Shown here: in pieces, positions 35,006 to 41,498 of the stretch
How positions within the stretch are numbered: the stretch's first letter is position 1
Layout: each line of letters opens with the position of its first letter
Assembly: GCA_903850425.1 (NCBI GenBank)
Contig: CAINLR010000122.1
Span: forward strand, 1 to 41,498
Source of the DNA: an uncultured Verrucomicrobia subdivision 3 bacterium
GTDB taxonomy: Bacteria > Verrucomicrobiota > Verrucomicrobiia > Limisphaerales > UBA11358
Direction: 5' to 3'
DNA length: 41,498 bases
Position numbers and translations under genes: made by a program
The notes under the pieces: model-generated
What the model was told of the DNA's origin: nothing
Database searches by the model: none
Seen by the model: the letters and a program-made list of their open reading frames with translations, nothing else

Positions 35006-35389
35006 GTGTTTGCGCGCTCCGGAAAATGCCTGGTGGTGATTGCACTCGTCCTCTCGACGGGTTTGCATTGGGCTGCGCTGCAAACGGTCGCTTGGACGAC
35101 GATGCTCGCGGCCAATCTTTCTAGCCAGCAATCGCTCACCGAGGCGGTGTCACAAACTTTTGATGGAGAGCATCCCTGTCCGCTGTGCAAAGCGATTGCC
35201 GCCGCCCAAAAATCTGAAAAGAAAAGTGACGCCCTCACGCTCAAATTGAAGATCGAATATCCTCCAGTCGCGGATAAACTAATGCTAGTTGCGCCGAGAA
35301 TTTTCAAGACCTTCCAAGCCGACTGCCGGTTCGCCGATTCCTTAGCCACGAAACCACCGGTGCCGCCTCCCCGCAGCTTCTTCGTCTGA
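35006..35389 (+). CDS. Small exported Cys-motif protein
   Basis: The product has 127 residues with a GTG start. A hydrophobic N-terminal segment (CLVVIALVLSTGLHWAAL) acts as signal or anchor. The motif HPCPLCKAI at about 55-63 is followed by a charged linker and a Pro-rich C-terminus. The CPxC-like pair in a small exported protein resembles DUF2946-type proteins found near copper genes. It leads a run of exported metal and redox proteins, so a metal role is plausible. Confidence 0.6.
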   Translation: MFARSGKCLVVIALVLSTGLHWAALQTVAWTTMLAANLSSQQSLTEAVSQTFDGEHPCPLCKAIAAAQKSEKKSDALTLKLKIEYPPVADKLMLVAPRIFKTFQADCRFADSLATKPPVPPPRSFFV

Positions 35390-35451
35390 TTCAAAGCAGT
35401 TGTTCCGGCCAACGTCGTGAGACGTCGGCGTAATTTTGTTTCTATTAACCT

Positions 35452-35473
35452 GAGGACGCCTTGTGGCGTTCTC
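35452..35473 (+). terminator. Hairpin between small exported protein and cytochrome gene
   Basis: GAGGACGCC pairs with GGCGTTCTC around TTGT (9 pairs, one G-U). Downstream sequence is A/T-rich but has no long T-run. It may be a weak terminator or a 5' leader structure of the cytochrome gene 20 bases on. Confidence 0.4.
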
Positions 35474-35493
35474 GCAATTTGAATTATTTCCAG

Positions 35494-36057
35494 ATGAAGA
35501 AAAATATTTTGTTGGCAGTAGTTTTATCTGCTACGGGCACGCTCGGCGTATCCGCGCAAGTTCCGATGCAGGGCATGTTGGCCATGCCGATGGTTTCATA
35601 TAGCGCCACGAGCGGCGCCATTAGTGTCATGATGCCGCCTGCGGTGCCGCAATTGACGCCGTTGCTGGTGAGCAATCCCACCAACAGTTTCGATCCAGCG
35701 GCACCGTGGTTCAGCCTGCTAGACCCCAGCGCACAGGGCTGGGCGTTCCTGCCCACGAATCGCAAAGCCATGATTGAGCTGGCCACCAAAGCCACCTGCA
35801 TGAGTTGCCACAATCCGGATACCAGGGTCTTGAATGGCACTCCGCTGATCGGGCCGGCTTATCGCGAAGTGGCCGCACAGTATCGCAATGATGCGGATGC
35901 CGCCTCCAAACTCGTCGCACAAATGAAGAATGGCGGGCAAGGCAAATGGGGACAGGTGCCGATGCCGCCACTGGCCTCCAGCGTGCAGCCAGATGACATG
36001 CAGAAACTGGCTGAATGGATTCTAAGTTACAAATGGGACGCGATTCTGGCCGAGTAA
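35494..36057 (+). CDS. Exported c-type cytochrome
   Basis: The product has 187 residues from the ATG at 35494. The signal peptide MKKNILLAVVLSATGTLGVSA is followed by a Met/Pro-rich segment (about 22-60), unusual for this family. One haem site is CMSCH at C102-C105-H106, with the probable axial Met in VPMPPLA near the C-terminus: a class I cytochrome c. LNGTPLIGPAYREVAAQY matches cytochrome c551/c552-like proteins. It should carry electrons in the periplasm. The Met-rich part could bind copper, which would fit the neighbours. Confidence 0.88.
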   Translation: MKKNILLAVVLSATGTLGVSAQVPMQGMLAMPMVSYSATSGAISVMMPPAVPQLTPLLVSNPTNSFDPAAPWFSLLDPSAQGWAFLPTNRKAMIELATKATCMSCHNPDTRVLNGTPLIGPAYREVAAQYRNDADAASKLVAQMKNGGQGKWGQVPMPPLASSVQPDDMQKLAEWILSYKWDAILAE

Positions 36058-36078
36058 AAATCAATTCATCATCACCCT

Positions 36079-36396
36079 ATGAAAAAAATATTTTCACTCG
36101 CCATCCTCGCGCTGTTGTTTTGCTCCGTCGTGAAGGCGGACAACACCAGGAATACATCAAGCTCCACCAACGCCGCGCCTGCCAAAGCCGTGGTTAAACC
36201 CTATCCGCTTGACCGCTGCGTCATCTGCGGGATGCTGGTCAAAGGCCGGGCTGACGCGTTCACGTTTGTTTACAAGGGCCAGGAAATCAAACTCTGCGAT
36301 AAATCCGAGCGCGAGGAATTTGAGCGCCAGCCGGAAAAATACTTGAAGAAAATGCTTCGTGCGGCCGAGAAGCAAACCAATTCCGTTAGCAAATAA
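36079..36396 (+). CDS. Exported YHS/TRASH-like metal-binding protein
   Basis: The product has 105 residues. Signal peptide MKKIFSLAILALLFCSVVKA, an Ala/Ser/Thr linker, then YPLDRCVICGMLVKG, FVYKGQEIKLCDKSEREEFERQPEKYLKK. The pattern C-x2-C-G, then a Cys about 30 residues later in KLCD, then FxxxPEKY is that of YHS/TRASH-type metal-binding domains. Probably periplasmic; a copper or other soft metal is likely. Confidence 0.8.
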   Translation: MKKIFSLAILALLFCSVVKADNTRNTSSSTNAAPAKAVVKPYPLDRCVICGMLVKGRADAFTFVYKGQEIKLCDKSEREEFERQPEKYLKKMLRAAEKQTNSVSK

Positions 36397-36453
36397 ACCA
36401 ACCACCAGCTAAAGTCCGGGCGGCCATCGCGCCGTCCGGCAGCCAACCAAAAA

Positions 36454-37398
36454 ATGAAAACCAAACAACTAAATCAAATGGCCAGTTCCGCCTGTGTGCT
36501 TGGACTGGTTTCAACGGCCGTGGTCGCGTTCACCCCGGCGAACGTCCACGCCTGCGCGTGCGGCTGCGGCGTCTTTGACGTGGCCACCAGTTCGATGTTT
36601 CCCGAAGGTTCGGGCGGCACGGCCTTCCTCAATTACGACTACCAGAACCAAAACCAGAACTGGAGCGGGACATCGTCCGCGCCGGGGGGCAACAATGACG
36701 ACAAGAAAATCGAGACCCACTTTGCCACCATTGGACTGCAATACATGTTCAACCGGAGCTGGGGTGCGCAGATTGAACTGCCGGTGGTGAATCGCACATT
36801 TGATTCGGCGGCGAATCCTGGTCCGGTCACTTGGACTGGCCTCGGGGACATCCGGCTCAAGGGAATTTACACCGGCTTCTCGGAGGATTTATCCGCGGGC
36901 ATTACGTTCGGATTGAAATTACCGACGGGAAGTCACACGCATCATCCCGACGAAATTGACCGCGACACGCAGATTGGCAGCGGCAGCACGGACTTTTTGT
37001 TCGGCGGATTTTACCGGCACGCGCTGGTCAGCAATACTCCGTGGCAATGGTTCGCGCAGGCGGAACTGGATGTGCCGTTTCTGAAACAGGGCGATTACCG
37101 GCCCGGACTGGAAGTGGATGCGGCGGCAGGCATTGATTATCGGGGCTGGAACTGGGGTCGCGCCAAGATCGCGCCGATTGCCCAAATGATCGGCTCCGTG
37201 CGCGGGCGTGACAATGGTGTCGCCGCTGCGCCGGACGATTCCGGCTACCAACGAATACTGCTCGCGCCGGGCATTGAAGTGAATCTGCATCCGTTCAAAT
37301 TCTATGCGGATGTGGAAATTCCGGTTTATCAAAACATGAAAGGCAACCAACTGGTGGCCCCGGCGCTGTTCAAGGTGAATTTGAGCTTTATGTTCTGA
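36454..37398 (+). CDS. Outer-membrane beta-barrel protein with CxCGCG motif
   Basis: The product has 314 residues. A signal region is followed by VHACACGCGVFDV, a Cys cluster right at the mature N-terminus. The rest alternates amphipathic strands with Gly and aromatic girdles (GLGDIRLKGIYTG, SAGITFGLKLPTG, FYADVEIPVYQ) and ends in Phe (NLSFMF), the usual outer-membrane barrel signature. It resembles transporter-like barrels of the MetA-pathway phenol-degradation family found with copper or cytochrome genes. Cargo unknown; the Cys cluster suggests a metal. Confidence 0.75.
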   Translation: MKTKQLNQMASSACVLGLVSTAVVAFTPANVHACACGCGVFDVATSSMFPEGSGGTAFLNYDYQNQNQNWSGTSSAPGGNNDDKKIETHFATIGLQYMFNRSWGAQIELPVVNRTFDSAANPGPVTWTGLGDIRLKGIYTGFSEDLSAGITFGLKLPTGSHTHHPDEIDRDTQIGSGSTDFLFGGFYRHALVSNTPWQWFAQAELDVPFLKQGDYRPGLEVDAAAGIDYRGWNWGRAKIAPIAQMIGSVRGRDNGVAAAPDDSGYQRILLAPGIEVNLHPFKFYADVEIPVYQNMKGNQLVAPALFKVNLSFMF

Positions 37399-37400
37399 TA

Positions 37401-38066
37401 ATGCCGCCGGCATTCAAAAGCACGAGATCACGCGGCCAGCGCAACGACGAAAAACTGTTCCTGGTTATTGTCATTGCGCTGGCGGTCGTCAGTGGCCTAG
37501 GCAGTTGGCTGGCGGCCGTCGCGCTGTCTCACCATGACCAACCGCGTGGCTTGCTGCCGGACAAGGTGCGGACGCTTGGCGAATTCACTTTGACTGACGC
37601 AACCGGTCAGACGCTGACGCGGAAGGAACTTGCTGGAAAAATTCTGGTGGTCAGCTTTCTGTTCACGAGCTGTTCGCTGACGTGCCCTGAAGTCACGAAG
37701 CGCATGGCGGAAATCCAGCGGCTCACCGCAAACGACGCCGACGTGCGGCTCATCTCGCTGACCGTGGATCCGCGCACCGACACGCCGTCCGTGCTGGCGA
37801 AATGGGGCATACGGTTTGGCGCGGACACAAACCGCTGGCATTTTCTGACCGGACAAAAGCCGATGCTGTATGATTTGATTGGCACCAGTTTTCTGGCGCA
37901 GGACAGCGGCGATCCGTTCAATTCCATGCCCGGCAATTTCACGGGCACCGAACGTATCGCGGTGGTGGACGCGCACGGGAGAACCCGGATGTATTTTGAC
38001 GGCTTGCGCAGTGACACGCCCGCCGCCGTCGTGGCGGAAATCGTGCAGTTGCGCCGTGAACCTTGA
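37401..38066 (+). CDS. SCO1/SenC-family protein lacking the usual His ligand
   Basis: The product has 221 residues. An N-terminal membrane anchor (LFLVIVIALAVVSGLGSWLAAVAL) is followed by a thioredoxin fold: FTLTDATGQ, VVSFLFTSCSLTCPEVTKRM with CxxxC, then LISLTVDPRTDTP. SCO proteins bind copper by the two Cys and a later His. Here the segment GNFTGTERIAVVD has no His at that place, so it may be a thiol oxidoreductase rather than a copper chaperone. It starts 2 bases after the barrel gene. Confidence 0.88.
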   Translation: MPPAFKSTRSRGQRNDEKLFLVIVIALAVVSGLGSWLAAVALSHHDQPRGLLPDKVRTLGEFTLTDATGQTLTRKELAGKILVVSFLFTSCSLTCPEVTKRMAEIQRLTANDADVRLISLTVDPRTDTPSVLAKWGIRFGADTNRWHFLTGQKPMLYDLIGTSFLAQDSGDPFNSMPGNFTGTERIAVVDAHGRTRMYFDGLRSDTPAAVVAEIVQLRREP

Positions 38067-38107
38067 ATTTTATGAAACGAATCATCCTTCTTGTCGCCGC
38101 CCTGGCC
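38052..38107 (+). repeat. 56-bp duplicated start region, copy 1
   Basis: Matches 38867-38922 at 48 of 56 positions without gaps. The unit covers the end of the upstream gene, the start codon and the first codons of the signal peptide of the phosphatase. The second copy is at the start of the CusF-SCO gene. Confidence 0.8.
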
Positions 38108-38809
38108 GGGCTGTTTTTGGCACCGGCAAGCCTGCGCGCGGCGGGAACCAATTATTATCTCGGCACCGGCCAACCGGATCCACTGGTTCTGCTCATGCCG
38201 CCGCCATTGCCTGATTCGAGCGAGCAGGTGGGCGACTTGGCGGAGGTCCGGTATGTCCATACGCATCACACCACCAACGAAGAGGCTGCCGCCGATGCAG
38301 AACGGAAAGGTGCGTCCCTGGTCTTTTTCAAACCCCTCATCGGGGATTTTTTCCAGCTTGATCAGTTACCCAAGACCAAGGCCTTTTTTCAACACGTCAT
38401 CGGCGACGCAGCGCGCACCGTGAACCTGGCCAAGGAGCACTGGAAACGCAAACGGCCGTATGTGGTGGACCCGAGCCTGGATGACGGACGACCGGTGAAG
38501 GAATTCAGCTACCCGAGCGGCCATTCGGCCGGGGGCATGACCTACGCGCTGGTGCTGGCGGAAATCTTTCCCGACAAACGGGACGCGCTGATCGCCGAGG
38601 GCCGTGACCTCGGCTGGCATCGCGTGGTGATTGCGAAACATTATCCGACGGATGTATTCGCCGGCTGCGTGCTGGCCCAGGCCGTGCTGCGTGAATTCAA
38701 AGCCAACCCCAATTTTCAACGCGATTTGGCGGAGGTGAAAGCCGAGATTGCCGCCGTTCAGTCAAACTGGCGCAAGCCAAGCCCGCCTTCATCCGGCGCG
38801 TCTAAATAA
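38072..38809 (+). CDS. Exported PAP2-family acid phosphatase (class A-like)
   Basis: The product has 245 residues from the ATG at 38072, 5 bases after the SCO stop. Signal peptide MKRIILLVAALAGLFLAPASLRA. The three PAP2 motifs are present: KEHWKRKRPY (motif 1), YPSGHSAGG (motif 2) and GWHRVVIAKHYPTDV (motif 3, His and Asp). Class A bacterial acid phosphatases (PhoN type) have this layout and act on phosphomonoesters in the periplasm. Why it sits among metal genes is unclear. Confidence 0.9.
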   Translation: MKRIILLVAALAGLFLAPASLRAAGTNYYLGTGQPDPLVLLMPPPLPDSSEQVGDLAEVRYVHTHHTTNEEAAADAERKGASLVFFKPLIGDFFQLDQLPKTKAFFQHVIGDAARTVNLAKEHWKRKRPYVVDPSLDDGRPVKEFSYPSGHSAGGMTYALVLAEIFPDKRDALIAEGRDLGWHRVVIAKHYPTDVFAGCVLAQAVLREFKANPNFQRDLAEVKAEIAAVQSNWRKPSPPSSGASK

Positions 38810-38866
38810 GACACGAAGAAGACCTCTGAAACCCGCATCCAAGGCATGCTTCTGCGAGCGCGATTA

Positions 38867-38922
38867 CGCCGTGAGCCTTGAATTTTATGAAGCACATCCT
38901 ACTCCTTGCCGCCGCCCTGGCC
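38867..38922 (+). repeat. 56-bp duplicated start region, copy 2
   Basis: Copy 2 of the start/signal-peptide duplication. The upstream part CGCCGTGAGCCTTGAATTTT lies in noncoding sequence here but is the 3' end of the SCO coding region in copy 1, so the copying direction was probably from 38.05 kb to 38.87 kb. Confidence 0.8.
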
Positions 38923-39759
38923 ATGTTGACCGGCTGCAAACGTGAAGCGTCTGCACCACCGGTTCCCACCGCGACGAATCAGACCTACGCGGTGCGCGGC
39001 GGCGTGAAGGCGGTTGCGCCCAACCTCCGCACGGCGACAATCCATCATCAAACCATCCCTGGATATATGATGGAAATGACGATGGATTTTCCGCTGCAAA
39101 ACACCAACGAATTGCGCGGGATTTCGCCGGGTGATGAAATCACTTTCACGCTGGTGGTCGGGGAGAATGATGATTGGATACAGAACATTCGTCGCGTTGG
39201 CCACGCGGCTGAAGTCATCACCAAGAGTAGCGCACCATTTCATTCGATGATGCCGGAACTCAAACCGGGCGACCGATTGCCGGATTATGAGCTGCTGGAT
39301 GAGGACGGAAAACACATTCACTTTTCCGACTTTCACGGGCGCGCCTTGGCCTTCACGTTCTTTTTTACGCGCTGTCCGCTGCCGGACTACTGTCCGCGCA
39401 TGAACAAGAACTTTGCGGAGACACAGAAATTGCTGGCAACCAACGCCACCACCAACTGGCAGTTGCTGTGCCTCTCGTTCGACCCGGATTTCGACCAACC
39501 GGAAATGCTGCGCAACTACGCCAGTTTTTATCGCGGCAACAGTGCGGACCGGTGGCTGTTTGCCGCCGCCGCCACAAATGTTCTGGCGGAACTGGCACCG
39601 CGCCTTGACTTGATGATCATGCACGAAGGCGCCACCATTTCGCACAACTTGCGCACCGTGGTGCTCGACACCAACGGAATCATCTTCCGCCAGTTTGACG
39701 GTAATGACTGGACGCCACAGCAACTATCCGATGCCTTGGTGCAAGCGGCGCGCCAGTGA
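38887..39759 (+). CDS. CusF-SCO fusion lipoprotein, copper handling
   Basis: The product has 290 residues from the ATG at 38887. A lipoprotein signal (MKHILLLAAALAMLTGC) anchors it. Residues about 30-115 form a CusF-type copper-binding OB fold: IHHQTIPGYMMEMTMDFPL and SPGDEITFTLVV. A SCO domain follows with TFFFTRCPLPDYCPRM (Cys-x5-Cys) and the His in ISHNLRTVVLD, so all SCO copper ligands are present, unlike in the SCO gene upstream. Such fusions are known beside cytochrome oxidase or copper genes. It probably delivers copper or reduces disulphides at the membrane. Confidence 0.88.
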   Translation: MKHILLLAAALAMLTGCKREASAPPVPTATNQTYAVRGGVKAVAPNLRTATIHHQTIPGYMMEMTMDFPLQNTNELRGISPGDEITFTLVVGENDDWIQNIRRVGHAAEVITKSSAPFHSMMPELKPGDRLPDYELLDEDGKHIHFSDFHGRALAFTFFFTRCPLPDYCPRMNKNFAETQKLLATNATTNWQLLCLSFDPDFDQPEMLRNYASFYRGNSADRWLFAAAATNVLAELAPRLDLMIMHEGATISHNLRTVVLDTNGIIFRQFDGNDWTPQQLSDALVQAARQ

Positions 39760-39924
39760 ACTTCCCAATGATGATTATCGCACAAACGAAGTTTGATATT
39801 AAATCCGAGCCTGACCGACCGCTTGCCGAATGCCAGTTGGAGGCTTATGGTGCTCGCGCCCTGCGCAACGCCAAGTTGTGCGCGGAAACCTTTTGAATAA
39901 ACAACAACCAACCAAATAAAAGAC

Positions 39925-40644
39925 ATGATGAACCGACGCCAAGCCATTAAAACCACCGCGCTCGCCAGCGTCGCGCTGGCCACGCTACCAGCCGCGCTGG
40001 CTCAAAACCCCGCCGCCGCCAGCACAACGATTGGGCCATTCACTCTGCCGCGGTTGCCCTACGCCACCGATGCGCTGGAACCTTTCATTGATGCCCGCAC
40101 GATGGAGATTCATCACGACAAACATCACGCGGCCTATGTGACCAATCTCAACAAGGCCGTTGCGGAATTTCCTGAATTGGGAATGCACTCCGTCGAGGAC
40201 CTGCTCAAGGATTTGAATGCGGTGCCGGAAACGATTCGCACTACGGTGCGCAACCAGGGCGGCGGGCACTACAACCACTCGCTATTCTGGCAGATGCTCA
40301 AAAAGGATGGCGGCGGACCCGCCGGCAAGCTGGCGCAGGCGATTGACGCCAGCTTTGGCAGCTTGAGCGCTTTCCAAGAGCATTTCACCAAAGCTGCGCT
40401 GGGACAATTTGGCAGCGGATGGGCATGGCTGGTTTTGAATGCCGACAAGAAATTGAACATCGAACCGACGGCCAATCAGGATTCACCCATCAGCCAGGGC
40501 AAGCAATCGCTGCTCGGCATTGACGTTTGGGAGCACGCCTATTATTTGAAATATCAAAACCGCCGGCCGGAATATGTGACCGCCTTCTTCCACGTCATCA
40601 ACTGGGATTTTGTTGCGGAGCGCTACGATAAATTTGCCGCGTGA
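39925..40644 (+). CDS. Tat-exported Fe/Mn superoxide dismutase
   Basis: The product has 239 residues. N-terminus [22 protein letters not shown] is a twin-arginine signal, so the enzyme is exported folded, unlike most Fe/Mn SODs. Metal ligands: the His in [11 protein letters not shown], the second His in [11 protein letters not shown], and Asp and His in [17 protein letters not shown] is the conserved core. It converts superoxide to oxygen and hydrogen peroxide, here outside the cytoplasm, consistent with the exported redox cluster. Mn versus Fe cannot be decided by eye. Confidence 0.93.
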   Translation: MMNRRQAIKTTALASVALATLPAALAQNPAAASTTIGPFTLPRLPYATDALEPFIDARTMEIHHDKHHAAYVTNLNKAVAEFPELGMHSVEDLLKDLNAVPETIRTTVRNQGGGHYNHSLFWQMLKKDGGGPAGKLAQAIDASFGSLSAFQEHFTKAALGQFGSGWAWLVLNADKKLNIEPTANQDSPISQGKQSLLGIDVWEHAYYLKYQNRRPEYVTAFFHVINWDFVAERYDKFAA

Positions 40645-40665
40645 AGCGCTGGTTGTCTGCGCCAA

Positions 40666-40725
40666 TCAGAATTTAGGTTTGAAGAATTTGAGCTGGCCTT
40701 TGATGGGTTTGAACGGCAGGCGGCT
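40666..40725 (-). pseudogene. Tail of an ASCH-domain gene
   Basis: The minus strand reads SRLPFKPIKGQLKFFKPKF then stop, nearly the same as the C-terminus of the ASCH protein at 17345-17749 (RRLPFKPVKGQLKFFNPKL). Upstream of it the frame loses similarity, so only about 19 codons survive. Confidence 0.65.
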
Positions 40726-41190
40726 TGTCTGGATAAGCTCCAAGCTGCCCCCCGAGGGTCTCCACGGTCAGCGAGTCGTCGCCTTTAAAGAGCTCCGCCT
40801 GCCGACCACGTAATTTCCGATTTTCGGTTGTGAAACCATGCCAGAATTGATTCTGCAAAAAACGTGAATTCGGGAGCGCAGAAGCAACCCCATCCTCTGG
40901 TTCATTGAACTTTCAAAGCAAAATCATGAATACATCACCTTAGTCAATATCGGCCTCATTATTTTCAATTGTCCATCTGCTGGTTCTGGTGATATTATTA
41001 TTATGCCTATGAAAGGCAGCCTCGACAAACTGGTCGGGTGGAACGCCCTCAATGTCTCAAGCCAAATTGTTCACAGGACGTGGCACGGGTGTGGGTTGGC
41101 TATGATTTTTTTTGGCGCTCCCTGCTTGCTCTTGCTGGCCGAAGGTCGCGGATTCAGCAAGCCCTTGCCGCCGGATAAGCTTGTAAACGG
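40726..41190. other. Intergenic debris
   Basis: About 465 bases without a convincing gene. A 64-codon plus-strand frame at 41003 has no recognisable features. The region probably consists of decayed mobile-element and gene pieces. Confidence 0.4.
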
Positions 41191-41194
41191 CGGC

Positions 41195-41246
41195 TGAAAA
41201 GTGCGGCGGGGGTCATGTGTGTGACGCGGCGGTTCAAAAGTGCGGC
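41195..41246. repeat. IS21-type terminal repeats
   Basis: TGAAAAGTGCGGC at 41195-41207 and TCAAAAGTGCGGC at 41234-41246 differ at one base. Repeated transposase-binding sites of this kind lie at the ends of IS21 elements, and a truncated istA follows. Confidence 0.55.
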
Positions 41247-41278
41247 ATCTTCAATAACCATGAAGCATGTATCACAAT

Positions 41279-41365
41279 ATGAACGACTGGGCCGAGATTC
41301 GCAGAAGAGTGTTGGTGGATGGAGTTAGCCGACGGCAGATTCTCCGGGAGACGGGGACGCATTGA
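41279..41365 (+). pseudogene. istA (IS21 transposase) start, truncated
   Basis: The frame reads MNDWAEIRRRVLVDGVSRRQ then ILRETGTH and stops, which is the N-terminal HTH start of IS21 IstA. Homology ends abruptly at the stop and a different transposase gene begins 66 bases later, so another element probably inserted here. Confidence 0.7.
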
Positions 41366-41431
41366 CTCATAGTTTTTGTTACCGAGTCGGGACCGTTGCC
41401 TCAGTAGAATGTTACCCAAAAAAGGCAACGT

Positions 41432-41498
41432 ATGAATACTGTCAGCAAGACGGCGCGGAAGGAAATTGTTGGAGCTTTACGAGCGCGGTATGAGAAAG
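41432..41498 (+). CDS. Start of a second transposase/integrase gene, cut by window edge
   Basis: The visible codons read MNTVSKTARKEIVGALRARY, which resembles the start of integrase-core (DDE) transposases whose N-terminus carries TARKE...RY before a VTGxHRKHA segment. Only 22 codons are present, so the family call is tentative. Confidence 0.5.
   Translation, partial: MNTVSKTARKEIVGALRARYEK

Noticed and set aside
40673-40858. 61-codon minus-strand frame after sod
   Set aside because: It runs in a different frame from the recognisable ASCH tail and has no features.
1-41498. CRISPR array
   Set aside because: No regularly spaced repeat of 25-40 bases and no cas gene seen; the phased repeats near 22.5-22.7 kb have 11- and 12-base steps only.

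Overview
The window looks like a Verrucomicrobia-type chromosome (GC-rich, short overlapping operons, few clear ribosome binding sites, a fused pyruvate:ferredoxin oxidoreductase beside a dihydroorotate-dehydrogenase-like gene). This is inferred from gene content and style; no rRNA or other phylogenetic marker is present.

Three blocks can be separated. (A) About 1-22,557 is the right part of an integrative element whose left end lies outside the window. Its backbone is on the minus strand. At the left is a translationally coupled replication/recombination set: PIF1-like helicase, DEDD exonuclease, a protein with an SSB-like acidic tail, a Holliday-junction-resolvase-like nuclease, a small membrane protein and two helix-turn-helix proteins. 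At the right are a third helix-turn-helix protein, clearly paralogous to one of the left ones, and a tyrosine recombinase. Between the paralogues sits cargo that looks like a defence island: a QueC-like protein with a small partner (QatC/QatB-like), an IS110 insertion with a candidate bridge RNA, a type I restriction-modification operon with a Septu-like PtuA/PtuB pair nested between hsdS and hsdR, an ASCH-domain protein, and an unrecognised three-gene operon ending in an MBL-fold hydrolase.

(B) About 22,612-29,621 is a second element of roughly 7 kb. It lies between two identical 54-bp copies of the 3' part of an initiator-type tRNA-Met(CAU). It carries ParD-like/zeta, an orphan XRE regulator, HipB/HipA and a Fic protein with its inhibitory motif. 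Short phased repeats next to the cores look like integrase arm sites. They differ between the two elements, so the junction at 22,558-22,611 appears to be a tandem attachment site used by two different recombination systems.

(C) 29,676 to the end is chromosomal. It holds nifJ and the DHOD-like gene with a strong terminator, then an exported metal/redox cluster: small exported Cys protein, cytochrome c, YHS/TRASH-like protein, outer-membrane barrel, SCO protein lacking the usual His, PAP2 phosphatase, CusF-SCO fusion lipoprotein and a Tat-exported superoxide dismutase. The last kilobase is a graveyard: an ASCH-gene tail, an IS21 end with a truncated istA, and the start of another transposase.

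The best candidates for something undescribed are the QueC-like two-gene unit (both proteins start Met-Gly), the MBL-fold three-gene operon, the nested Septu/type I RM locus, the recombinase with a helix-turn-helix-like insertion in its catalytic domain, and the two phased arm-site arrays flanking one tRNA-derived core.
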